A stretch of 47,877 bases of DNA. Source: Spirochaetaceae bacterium. Lineage in GTDB: Bacteria; Spirochaetota; Spirochaetia; DSM-27196; SLAA01. The stretch is taken from positions 1-47,877 of the forward strand of contig REEM01000135.1 in assembly GCA_007695055.1 (NCBI GenBank). Reading direction: 5' to 3'. Below, one piece after another: positions 17,539 through 25,288 of the stretch. Every line of letters starts with the position of its first letter. Positions within the stretch are counted from its first letter, which is position 1. A model generated the notes under the pieces. It made no database searches. It saw only the letters and a program-made list of their open reading frames with translations, and was not told where the DNA came from. Position numbers and translations under genes: made by a program.

Positions 17539-18771
17539 ATGAAATTATGGATGCGTCTTCTGGTTGGTAGCGTCATTGGGATTCTACTTGGTGCATATCT
17601 TCCGGAACAAGGTGGTGACACCGCAGCGGGTTTTGCATACTGGTCACAGATTGGGCTTCACCTTGGCCGTTACGTGATTCTGCCTTTGGTTTTGTTCCAA
17701 GTGGGTGTTTCGGTCTATGAACTGCGCAGTGAACGGAAACTCATTCGTGTATATGTGAAGTCCTTTATCGTTCTCATTGCGGGTACCGTCGTCATGGTGC
17801 TTATTGGGACCTTAGCCGTACTGGTTTTTTCCCCGGCCCGCATCCCGCCTATTCTCCAGGAAGCACAGCTCCTTGACCTTCCCTCTGCTCGCGAGCTGCC
17901 CTTTATGCTGTTTCCCAAGAACCTGTTCAGCATCTTTGTAGCGGGCAGCGCGAATCTTCTTCCAATTTACTTTCTGTCCTTCCTTCTGGGCTGTCTATTT
18001 GGTGGTGATGGATACGGCGGTGATGGTCTTGCGGGACTGTTTGAGTCGGCGGCACATCTATTCATGCGTCTCAACGCACTGGTCTGTGAGGTGATTGGCC
18101 TGGCCTTCATCGCTTTTGGGGCGCTTTTTCTCCTGCGGTTTCGCGCCATTAATGACATTGATATTTTTGCGCCCTATCTCTTGGTTGTGGTCGTGAGTGC
18201 CTTCTTCATTGTCCTTGGTGTGCTTCCTCTGGCGGTCTACCTGCTTGGGGGGCGTGAGAATCCTTATCGGTGGCTGTACGGCATGCTTGCGCCCATGCTG
18301 GCCGGTCTGTTCTCAGCCGACTCGTTTTTCTCCTTGGGAATGCTGGAGCGAGTGGGTGGCCCCAATCTTGGAGCACCACGAATGGTACGGGGTGCAGTCT
18401 TTCCACTGTATGCAATGTTTGGTCGCGCTGGCACCGCTATGGTGAGTGCCTCGGCCTTTATGGTTATTCTGCAGTCCTACACCGCACTGGAGATTGGCTT
18501 TGGGCGTGTTATCTGGGTTATGGCGAGCGCTATGTTTGCTGGACTGCTTCTGGCGGCATATCCCGCGGCGGGTGTTTCTATAAGCCTTGCTATGCTCTCA
18601 GCCTCGTACCAAAGTGGCAACGAAGAAATCTATCTCATTATGCAGCCTATACTCCCCATTCTGCTGGCTCTTGCGGTCTTGCTTGATGTAGCTTTTGCCG
18701 GATTTGCGGCACATGTGGTGTCTCGCCATGAGGAAGTAGGTTCGCAACTTGATATGATGGAGATGCAGTAG
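17539..18771 (+). CDS. Divergent dicarboxylate/amino acid:cation symporter (DAACS) family protein
   Basis: 410-residue inner-membrane protein with the SDF/DAACS beginning KLWMRLLVGSVIGILLGAYLP, several further membrane segments and the typical Ser-rich-hairpin/TM7-TM8 spacing (LFSADSFFSLGMLERVGG, later GRAGTAMVSASAF). Family members import glutamate, aspartate or C4-dicarboxylates with Na+ or H+. The family's NMDGT sodium-binding motif in TM7 is replaced by FGRAGT, so ion coupling or substrate may differ (inference). A -35 TTGACC with a weak -10 TAAGGT ends 7 bases before the ATG, and AAGG could also act as a weak ribosome site. The 84 bases downstream consist of degenerate GGTGGC-type repeats. 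Confidence 0.75.
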   Translation: MKLWMRLLVGSVIGILLGAYLPEQGGDTAAGFAYWSQIGLHLGRYVILPLVLFQVGVSVYELRSERKLIRVYVKSFIVLIAGTVVMVLIGTLAVLVFSPARIPPILQEAQLLDLPSARELPFMLFPKNLFSIFVAGSANLLPIYFLSFLLGCLFGGDGYGGDGLAGLFESAAHLFMRLNALVCEVIGLAFIAFGALFLLRFRAINDIDIFAPYLLVVVVSAFFIVLGVLPLAVYLLGGRENPYRWLYGMLAPMLAGLFSADSFFSLGMLERVGGPNLGAPRMVRGAVFPLYAMFGRAGTAMVSASAFMVILQSYTALEIGFGRVIWVMASAMFAGLLLAAYPAAGVSISLAMLSASYQSGNEEIYLIMQPILPILLALAVLLDVAFAGFAAHVVSRHEEVGSQLDMMEMQ

Positions 18772-18852
18772 GCGCTGGAAGCTGGCCGGTGGCCGGTGGC
18801 TGGTGGTAGCTGTCCGGTGGCCCGTGGTAGCCGCTGGCTGGTGGAAGCCGCT
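18772..18852. repeat. Degenerate GGTGGC/GCTGGC repeats between convergent genes
   Basis: Spacer between the DAACS and outer-membrane protein genes is made of imperfect copies of GCTGGCCGGTGGC and GGTGGAAGCCGCTGGC-type units. No U-tract terminator is visible. Confidence 0.6.
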
Positions 18853-18855
18853 GGC

Positions 18856-19566
18856 CTATTCAGCGCCTAACAGAAAGACTACTCCCGCACTGAGAGACAG
18901 CATCATTTCGTCCCAGAACGGGACATCAGGCTCGGATATCCAGAGGTTGTAGATGGGTATCATGCCCCGAAGCTCTATACCAAGCTCCAACTGTTCGGAA
19001 ACCGCGTAGGCAGCGCGCAGCCGTGGTTCTGGATACAGGAAGCGACCATCTGAGAAGAAGTGCTGCAGAACAGGATCGGTGTCGCCACCGTCTATACCAA
19101 AGAGCGGAACCCGAAAAGCCAAGGTCGGGGAAAAAGCGGGCGTGATAGTCCAGCTGTCACCCAGCTGAAACTCCCAGCCAATGGGGAAACTCAGAATGAG
19201 CCCGAGGGTACCCGCAATATCACCGGCAGCAGAGCCGGTCTCTATCGAATTCGGAACAACCTTTACCGGGTCGTTACCATAACGCTCCATATTTGGCGCA
19301 AGGTATTCTTGGTAGTAGAAATCTAGTCCCGGGTTGAACACCAGGTTCTCGTTTATGCGGAAGCGTGCGGACACCCCGGGACTGAAGCGCAGAGGACTTA
19401 CATCACTGCCCTGTACCGTTACTCCAGACTCGGTCTCCTGGAAGGCGTTTCCGATCCACAGAACGGCACCGCGCAGTTCAACTGCTTCCAGAGTAAAGGT
19501 GTAGAGTGATTGTGGTACAAGAAGGGTCAGCCACATTGCCAGGCAGACAGCGGTTCGTCGTCGCAC
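18856..19566 (-). CDS. Predicted outer-membrane beta-barrel protein, unknown function
   Basis: 236 residues with a clear signal peptide (RRRTAVCLAMWLTLLVPQS) followed by alternating, aromatic-rich segments (GLDFYYQEYL, FPIGWEFQLGDSWTITPAF, RLRAAYAVSEQLELGIELRG) and a C-terminal strand, as in small outer-membrane barrels. No specific family is recognised. The frame opens at GTG 19596, but GTG 19566 has GGGGGAG five bases before it and places the signal peptide correctly, so it is preferred. TATATT (minus strand, 19583-19588) may be a -10. It lies 43 bases after proS and could also be read from that transcript. Confidence 0.65.
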   Translation of the reverse strand: MRRRTAVCLAMWLTLLVPQSLYTFTLEAVELRGAVLWIGNAFQETESGVTVQGSDVSPLRFSPGVSARFRINENLVFNPGLDFYYQEYLAPNMERYGNDPVKVVPNSIETGSAAGDIAGTLGLILSFPIGWEFQLGDSWTITPAFSPTLAFRVPLFGIDGGDTDPVLQHFFSDGRFLYPEPRLRAAYAVSEQLELGIELRGMIPIYNLWISEPDVPFWDEMMLSLSAGVVFLLGAE

Positions 19567-19609
19567 GGTTTCTCCCCCGGCTAATATACCACGCAACCGA
19601 CAAAGCGTC

Positions 19610-21043
19610 CTAATACGACTTGGCGAACACCGCCATATGCTTTGCTGCCTTTCCGCTCATTGCGCAGAGGCGACCTTGTGCTGCTTCTTCGTTGCCTTCT
19701 GGGAGAACACGGATCGTTGCTTTAGTCTCGGCCTTTACCTTGGCCTCTGACTCAGGGTCACCGTCCCAAGGTACAACAGCAAAACCACCATCGTTGGCAA
19801 AGAACTCTACCAACTCACTGTAGGAACTGATCTCTTTAGTGTTTTCCTCTTGGAAGGCCTTGGCGCGGTCAAACAGACCCTGCTGAATGTCGGTCATAAG
19901 TGTTCGAATGAGCTCCAGGGCCTCACCGCGGTCAGTTAGAACCTTTTCGCCGGTATCTCGGCGTACCACCATGACCTTACCGTTCTCCATGTCACGCGGG
20001 CCTATCTCAACTCTGACCGGAACACCGCGCATTTCCCACTCGGCGAACTTCCATCCAGGTGAGTTATTCTCGTCTTTATCAATGAGGCAGCGAAACTCAC
20101 TGCGAATCTCATCATAAAAGCCACCCGCGTAGTCCAAGACTGCGGCCTTGGTCTCATTTTTGAAGATAGGAACCACGACTACCTGAGTGGGAGCGAGTTT
20201 TGGCGGTAGTACCAGGCCGCGATCGTCGGAGTGGGTCATGATCAGGGCGCCCACTAAACGAGTAGAAACACCCCACGACGATGCCCACACATACTCAAGC
20301 TCACCAGCTGCGGTTTGGTAGGTCACATCAAAGGCCTTGGCAAAGTTCTGGCCCAGGAAGTGACTGGTGCCAGCCTGCAGAGCCTTGCGGTCCTGCATGA
20401 GAGCCTCAATGGCGTAGGTCTCTACCGCGCCAGCAAATTTTTCAGCATCACTCTTCTTGCCGGTGAGTACCGGCATTGCCATGAACTCCTCGGCAAAGGT
20501 CTTGTAGACTCCCAGCATGCGCAAGGTCTCTTCACGAGCCTCGTCTGCGTCTGCATGGGCGGTGTGCCCTTCCTGCCACAGAAACTCGGTGGTGCGCAGG
20601 AATAGTCGCGTTCGCTTTTCCCATCTGAGTACATTGGCCCACTGATTAATGAGCAGCGGCAGGTCCCTATAGGACTGAATCCACTTCTTGTACATGCTCC
20701 AGATGATGGTCTCGGAGGTTGGGCGAATGACCAAGGGTTCCTCAAGCTTTTCGCCTCCGCCATGGGTTACGACAGCAAGTTCAGGTGCAAAGCCTTCTAC
20801 GTGCTCTGCCTCTTTGTGAATAAAGCTCTCGGGAATGAGCAAGGGAAAGTAGGCGTTCTGATGCCCTGTCTCCTTGAACATGTCGTCCAAAGCCCGTTGC
20901 ATGAGCTCCCAAAGGGCGTATCCGCGCGGACGAATGACCATGCAGCCCTTGACGGGACTGTAGTCGGCTAGTTCAGCTTGCAATACTATATCGATATACC
21001 ATTCCGAATAGTTTTCTTGGCGAGAAGTAATTTTTTTGGACAT
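19610..21043 (-). CDS. proS: Prolyl-tRNA synthetase, archaeal/eukaryotic-type short form
   Basis: Class II aminoacyl-tRNA synthetase that charges tRNA-Pro. 477 residues matches the short ProRS without the bacterial editing insert, also found in Borrelia and mycoplasmas. Class II motif 2 is visible in [24 protein letters not shown], and the anticodon-binding plus C-terminal extension follows ([21 protein letters not shown]). A near-consensus sigma70 promoter (TTGACA, 17 bases, TAGAAT) lies 30 to 58 bases upstream and gives a leader of about 22 bases with GAGGG before the ATG. Confidence 0.95.
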   Translation of the reverse strand: MSKKITSRQENYSEWYIDIVLQAELADYSPVKGCMVIRPRGYALWELMQRALDDMFKETGHQNAYFPLLIPESFIHKEAEHVEGFAPELAVVTHGGGEKLEEPLVIRPTSETIIWSMYKKWIQSYRDLPLLINQWANVLRWEKRTRLFLRTTEFLWQEGHTAHADADEAREETLRMLGVYKTFAEEFMAMPVLTGKKSDAEKFAGAVETYAIEALMQDRKALQAGTSHFLGQNFAKAFDVTYQTAAGELEYVWASSWGVSTRLVGALIMTHSDDRGLVLPPKLAPTQVVVVPIFKNETKAAVLDYAGGFYDEIRSEFRCLIDKDENNSPGWKFAEWEMRGVPVRVEIGPRDMENGKVMVVRRDTGEKVLTDRGEALELIRTLMTDIQQGLFDRAKAFQEENTKEISSYSELVEFFANDGGFAVVPWDGDPESEAKVKAETKATIRVLPEGNEEAAQGRLCAMSGKAAKHMAVFAKSY

Positions 21044-21065
21044 GAACCCTCACAGATGTGCGTGT

Positions 21066-21101
21066 GGCGGTTATTCTATGCGTTGATTCGGGGGCTGTCA
21101 A
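21066..21101 (-). promoter_or_regulatory. proS promoter
   Basis: TTGACA (21101-21096), 17 bases, TAGAAT (21078-21073), predicted start near 21066, giving a leader of about 22 bases. The nearest-to-consensus promoter in the window. Confidence 0.75.
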
Positions 21102-21126
21102 GTTTTTGGAATTTTTCTGGGTTCAT

Positions 21127-21235
21127 AATTCCTTGGCAGCTTGAGTCCCCAGATTGGAAGGATATCCGGGGATACTCAGCGCTTCGGCATTGGCTTTACA
21201 GCCCACTGGCCTTAGAGTCCATTGGCTTTTGAGAA
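21127..21235. repeat. Degenerate 16-base repeats in the DUF2259-proS spacer
   Basis: On the minus strand, about 2.7 copies of an AARGCCARTGGRCTST unit (CCAATGGACTCT, CCAGTGGGCTGT, CCAATGCC) lie near 21180-21232. The rest of this 199-base spacer holds only the proS promoter; no RNA gene seen. Confidence 0.5.
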
Positions 21236-21242
21236 CTCAGAG

Positions 21243-21950
21243 TCAGCGAATCTTGACTGTTTCTACCATGTAACTTATGGAGCGGTCGGTGGCGTGGGGA
21301 TATTTCATCTCAACGACGAACACCAGTGAAGACTCATCAGGCGAGGCAAGAATCTGGGATATACGATAGGTTCCAACCTGCGACCGATCAAATTCCGGTA
21401 GGCCTATTACAAACCTCTCGGTACTACCGGCTCTGGGTGACTTTTCCAGCTCAATATGGAAACGTGCCCGAAGCTCGTCACGGGATCCGCTACTTTCTTG
21501 ATTGAGTTTCACGATAAAACGGCTGTCGGACTCAAAGTCACGAAACTCAAGGCGCTCGCGTGGAGGTTCATCACCGTTGAGCAGAATGTACAGCAGGCGC
21601 CCCTGCGAGAGGTGATTGATTTTGTGATTCACAATCAAGTTCTGATGTTCGCCAAGAAGTCTCAAGAGGGCGCCGTGCCCGTCCTGGCCAGGCCCAGGCC
21701 TTACCGGGTATTCGGTTCGGTGCACTCCACCGCTCACAAATTGATTTCGCGGAACGTCTACGGTCACTATCTCGGCATATGGACTGCCTGTGTCGCCCGA
21801 TACTCCATGGAGCCCAAACATAAAGGTTCGAGAGTCCTCGGAGAATCCAAGGTTTACAAACGTCGCCACATCCCGAGCATATGCGGGCATTGCGGCGAGA
21901 AGAATGAGTCCAACGAGTACCGGCATGATCAACGCTTTTTTGCTGTGCAT
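21243..21950 (-). CDS. Secreted DUF2259-like protein
   Basis: 235 residues with an N-terminal signal peptide (KALIMPVLVGLILLAAMPAYA) and then ATFVNLGFSEDSRTFMFGLHG, which resembles DUF2259 predicted secreted proteins known chiefly from spirochaetes. It is probably periplasmic; function unknown. A second half repeats similar themes (GTYRISQILASPDESSLVFVVEMK), suggesting two beta-rich repeats describing a propeller-like or lipocalin-like fold (inference). The ATG has GGGAGG 6 bases upstream and GATACT as a possible -10. It is divergent from the unknown membrane protein at 22035, whose promoter lies in the same 84-base spacer. Confidence 0.7.
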   Translation of the reverse strand: MHSKKALIMPVLVGLILLAAMPAYARDVATFVNLGFSEDSRTFMFGLHGVSGDTGSPYAEIVTVDVPRNQFVSGGVHRTEYPVRPGPGQDGHGALLRLLGEHQNLIVNHKINHLSQGRLLYILLNGDEPPRERLEFRDFESDSRFIVKLNQESSGSRDELRARFHIELEKSPRAGSTERFVIGLPEFDRSQVGTYRISQILASPDESSLVFVVEMKYPHATDRSISYMVETVKIR

Positions 21951-22019
21951 CGAAAGCCTCCCAGTTATGAGTATCGAACGAAAGGGAAATTCCTATAGTT
22001 TTTTCTTTAATTCGTCTGT

Positions 22020-22034
22020 TATACTCAAGCCGAT
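22020..22034 (+). promoter_or_regulatory. -10 element of unknown membrane protein gene
   Basis: TATACT (22020-22025) lies 9 bases before ATG 22035; the -35 is poor. Near-leaderless transcript expected. Confidence 0.45.
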
Positions 22035-22883
22035 ATGACACTTGCTGCTCGTAACAATATTCTGCGCTTGGGTGTTCTGGTGTCCATGCTGCTTTTCGGC
22101 GTCTACATCGCCACATTATACTACCTCTTCTTCCACATCGAGTCGCTTGTCGAGGTCTTAGAACTGATTCTCTCGGTTTCCAGTGGGAGATCGGCGCCGA
22201 TTGTAGCTGAGTCAAACACAACATTAGGCTTTTTTGTGGCCTTGACTGTGGTCGTGGGTTCCATTGGGGTCTTTGCTGTGATCATGGTGAAGTCACTTTC
22301 CCGCTATTTCCGGAAGACGACAGCCCCAGAGGTGTTCTTCTTTTTGCTGTGTCTTCTGTTTTTGGTGCCGGATATGATGAAACCATTGCAGGTGGTCATG
22401 GTAGACCTTTCTCTACCGCCTGCGTATCTGGCCTTGTTGACGCGAGTGCTCTACTTTTCATTGAGTTTTGGCGTGCTTTCGTTGTTCGCTGCCAGCTTGT
22501 TTGTAGTAGGCATTGAGCACCAGCGTGGTGGCATCGTGCTGGCTGTAGTTCTGGCAATTTCGGTTGGAATTGCCTACGTGCTTCCGGTGGATTCTCTTGT
22601 ACTTAGCCTCTCTATGACCCATCGGGTCGGTTCGCAGAGTCTGTATCGAATGGTTCTTGCGGTGATTGCGGGACTGACGGTCCTGAACTTCATAAATGCA
22701 TCGCTGGCTTCGGGAAGCCGGGACTACATTGTACTCGCTGGGGCGGCCGGGGCATTGCTGGGCGGCCGGCTTTGGGGATTCTGGGGTACGCAGACCTGGG
22801 AGCTGACCTCTGCTGCGGCTCTGCTTGTTTTAGGTGCAGTCGTTTTTGGAGTTCGCTGTTACAACATGTATCTGTGGAAGTAG
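22035..22883 (+). CDS. Polytopic membrane protein, unknown function
   Basis: 282 residues with about eight hydrophobic segments, beginning with one right after the N-terminus (LGVLVSMLLFGVYIATLYYLF) and ending at VVFGVRCYNMYLWK. No family signature, charged motif or enzyme site is recognised, so no function is proposed. It may be specific to spirochaetes. No Shine-Dalgarno precedes the ATG; TATACT ends 9 bases upstream, so the mRNA is probably near-leaderless. It converges with the polyprenol-kinase-like gene, 45 bases between stops. Confidence 0.7.
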   Translation: MTLAARNNILRLGVLVSMLLFGVYIATLYYLFFHIESLVEVLELILSVSSGRSAPIVAESNTTLGFFVALTVVVGSIGVFAVIMVKSLSRYFRKTTAPEVFFFLLCLLFLVPDMMKPLQVVMVDLSLPPAYLALLTRVLYFSLSFGVLSLFAASLFVVGIEHQRGGIVLAVVLAISVGIAYVLPVDSLVLSLSMTHRVGSQSLYRMVLAVIAGLTVLNFINASLASGSRDYIVLAGAAGALLGGRLWGFWGTQTWELTSAAALLVLGAVVFGVRCYNMYLWK

Positions 22884-22928
22884 CGTGACGCGCGCCAGAC
22901 ACCACGGTGTGTGCTTGGGGCGCGGAAC

Positions 22929-23579
22929 CTATACAAAAAGGAGTACTGCGAATGCTCCTACTACCACGGGTAGAATAAGATTATCTGCATCCTTACTCGG
23001 AAGTAACTCTACGGATGCTGCAATAGCGGCAAGTGTGAGTGATTCACGAGGTAGCCCGGTTACGGCAACTGTACTCAAGAAGACTGCGCTGAGGCAGGTA
23101 GCACTCCCTTCAAGTGTCTTTCCGCCGGTAAAAGGAATTTCAAATGTACCGAACAACTTGCCTGCCAGACTGGAAAGACCGTCACCAAATGCCAAGGCAT
23201 AGATTGCCACCGCGGCTGCCGGATTAGGATACAACATGAGAGCCATCATTGCGCCGAGCCCAAGGGTAATTGGCCCAAGGACAAACTTGCCTTGATCACG
23301 ACCTCGTGCTGCTGCTGCAGTAATTTTACCAACGAAATAGACTTCTGTGCCGCGCGCGCGGAGGAACTCGGAGTAGGTGTAAAACATGGTTCCAGCTGCA
23401 AGTAATGCAAGCGCAAAGTTTACCCCAACCAGCTGAGCAAGCGCTGGCACTACCGCTATTGTCATGTGAATGCTTTTTCTTAGGAGTTCTTTCTGAAGCT
23501 CCTCGGTTCCGAGGAGTTCTACGATTCCTGGTCGTCGCCTTACTGTCTGAAAATCAGTGATGCTTGCTTTGTTGATCAT
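22929..23579 (-). CDS. Polyprenol/dolichol kinase-like (CTP-dependent lipid kinase) membrane protein
   Basis: 216 residues with about six membrane segments. The conserved core of the SEC59/VTE5/DGK1 CTP-dependent lipid kinase family is visible: RKSIHMT near the N-terminus, then YALAFGDGLSSLAGKLFG and GGKTLEGS. Such proteins phosphorylate dolichol, phytol or diacylglycerol using CTP; in bacteria the substrate is usually not established and a phosphatidate cytidylyltransferase annotation is often given. The first ~30 residues are hydrophilic. No strong Shine-Dalgarno or promoter is apparent; upstream lies the 280-base AT-rich spacer. Confidence 0.72.
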   Translation of the reverse strand: MINKASITDFQTVRRRPGIVELLGTEELQKELLRKSIHMTIAVVPALAQLVGVNFALALLAAGTMFYTYSEFLRARGTEVYFVGKITAAAARGRDQGKFVLGPITLGLGAMMALMLYPNPAAAVAIYALAFGDGLSSLAGKLFGTFEIPFTGGKTLEGSATCLSAVFLSTVAVTGLPRESLTLAAIAASVELLPSKDADNLILPVVVGAFAVLLFV

Positions 23580-23859
23580 AGCTGCTGCTCAACCCTTCTG
23601 CTCCGTAACAATTATTTGTCCGGGCTTGACTGCCTTATTTTCATATTAACATGCAATATTCATGCCGACAGTTATGCTAATTCAGAAACATTTATAAACT
23701 GCTGTATTGTAAAGAATTGTATTCAATTCCGCTGGGAAGGTCAACCGTGAGCCATAAGCAGTTGTATAGTTTTGTGCACCTGAAGATTGTGATTTTACTA
23801 ACGCCACTTGGCAATCCTGGCCGTTTTCTCATTGGGCCCAGTTTAGTATACTGTCGTCA
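23580..23859. other. 280-base AT-rich spacer without a gene
   Basis: Noticeably more AT-rich than its surroundings. It holds a perfect 6-base inverted repeat with a 4-base loop (GAATTG tatt CAATTC, 23714-23729), an isolated TTGACT (23626-23631), and at its end TATACT (23847-23852), 7 bases before the nagZ ATG. No tRNA, long reading frame or clear riboswitch is seen. Confidence 0.5.
23847..23859 (+). promoter_or_regulatory. -10 element of nagZ-like gene, leaderless type
   Basis: TATACT (23847-23852) then 7 bases to ATG 23860. The -35 position reads TTTTCT, weak. Confidence 0.5.
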
Positions 23860-25284
23860 ATGCAGGTGACAACAACTCCAAGCCTACCGCGTTCTGCGGC
23901 GAATCACAGAATTGCAATTATATCAGATGTGTGGGTACCTAACTACGGTAGCCGAGCAGCGGGCCTAGGTCTGCTTATTCTTCTATGGGTATTCGTTCTT
24001 AGTAGCTGTGCTGGCTTAACCGTAACCGAGGCCGAGTACACCGAAGCAGCCTTCACGGTTGAAACAGAACTTGAGGCTCAGGCTATTCACCTTGATGATC
24101 CCGAACCCGAGCAGCAACGAGTTCAGGAACGAGAGCTCTTCATTGAGTCGCGACTGGCTGAAATGGATCTTAGAATGAAGGTTGGGCAGCTTCTTATGAT
24201 AGGTATGCCCTTTGACCCCAGTGCGCGCCCACTTCATCATGTTGATGCACGTCTGCGTCGCATTGTAGACACGGTACAACCAGGTGGTTTTTTGCTGTTT
24301 GGCCACAACCTCGCCTCTCCCCAGCAAGCAGCGGCCTTCATTGAGGAGTTACAAGACCTGAGTTCACAACCTTTGGTGATTGGAATTGATCATGAAGGAG
24401 GAACGGTCAGCAGGTTCTCTGAAGGCGGGCGACTCGGTGCTACCGTGGTGCCGCCTGCGGCCGACATCGGGGCAACCGGCGATCCTAACTACGCCTACTT
24501 GATTGGGGGTTTGCTCGGGCGTGAGCTTCGTGAAGTGGGAATAAGCATGAACATGGCTCCCGTTGCGGATGTATACACGAATCCGGCCAACTCGGTGATA
24601 GGGAGCCGTGCCTTTGGATCCGACCCCGAGTTGGTTGCTCTCATGACCGCGGAGATGGTGCGGGGACTTCAAAAGGAGCAGGTGAGCGCGGTGCTCAAAC
24701 ACTTCCCGGGGCATGGCGATACCCTTGAGGATACGCACTACGAGAGAGCGGTCATTGCTCATGATAGAGCACGACTTGAAGCAGTTGAGTTTCTTCCCTT
24801 CCGAGCTGGTATTGAAGCCGGTGCCGATGCAGTCATGATTGCCCATATTGGGGTGCCCGAGTTGACCGGCAATGCTACTCCAGCCACATTCTCGTATATC
24901 CTTGTTACCGAGATTCTCAGGGGCGAGTTGGGCTTTGACGGCGTGGTCATTACCGACTCGCTTACCATGGGTGCTTTGCGTGGAAACTCCGAGGCGGAAA
25001 TGGTGATATCGGCAATTGAGGCCGGAGTTGATGTTGCCCTTTTGCCTTCGGCGCCCATACATGCTGCCGAGGCAGTAGTTCAGGCGGTTCAGAGCGGTCG
25101 GCTCAGCGAGGAGCGCATTGATGACTCGGTGCGTCGCGTGCTACGCCTCAAGTATGACCGAGGCCTCTATGATGACTCGGTTGGGTCTCCCCGTCCTGTT
25201 ACCTATTCCGGCGCTTCGGTGCTGGGTTCGCCTGAGCATTTGCGGCTGATAGAAGAAATCCGTCGCGCCGGAGCGGGGAGATAG
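23860..25284 (+). CDS. Beta-N-acetylhexosaminidase, GH3 (NagZ-like), predicted lipoprotein
   Basis: Removes N-acetylglucosamine from muropeptides or other beta-linked GlcNAc. 474 residues; the GH3 barrel spans about 110-440 with FLLFGHNL, IGIDHEGGTVSRF, the catalytic loop KHFPGHGDT followed by EDTH (acid/base Asp-His pair), and ITDSLTMGAL (nucleophile Asp). It has a membrane-spanning signal ending in LSSC (Cys50), a good lipobox, then an acidic Glu-rich linker. Gram-negative NagZ is normally cytoplasmic, whereas exported lipoprotein forms occur in Bacillus, so this one likely acts in the periplasm. The N-region before the signal is long (~34 residues); TATACT 7 bases before ATG supports this start. 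The CrtI-like gene follows by 4 bases. Confidence 0.87.
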   Translation: MQVTTTPSLPRSAANHRIAIISDVWVPNYGSRAAGLGLLILLWVFVLSSCAGLTVTEAEYTEAAFTVETELEAQAIHLDDPEPEQQRVQERELFIESRLAEMDLRMKVGQLLMIGMPFDPSARPLHHVDARLRRIVDTVQPGGFLLFGHNLASPQQAAAFIEELQDLSSQPLVIGIDHEGGTVSRFSEGGRLGATVVPPAADIGATGDPNYAYLIGGLLGRELREVGISMNMAPVADVYTNPANSVIGSRAFGSDPELVALMTAEMVRGLQKEQVSAVLKHFPGHGDTLEDTHYERAVIAHDRARLEAVEFLPFRAGIEAGADAVMIAHIGVPELTGNATPATFSYILVTEILRGELGFDGVVITDSLTMGALRGNSEAEMVISAIEAGVDVALLPSAPIHAAEAVVQAVQSGRLSEERIDDSVRRVLRLKYDRGLYDDSVGSPRPVTYSGASVLGSPEHLRLIEEIRRAGAGR

Positions 25285-25288
25285 GGCT

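Noticed and set aside
21571-22224. 217-codon minus-strand frame spanning the DUF2259 gene and its divergent neighbour
   Set aside because: Overlaps two better supported genes and their promoters; composition is not protein-like.
23626-23680. TTGACT with a nine-codon frame, considered as a small RNA or leader peptide
   Set aside because: No -10 at proper spacing and no terminator; insufficient evidence.
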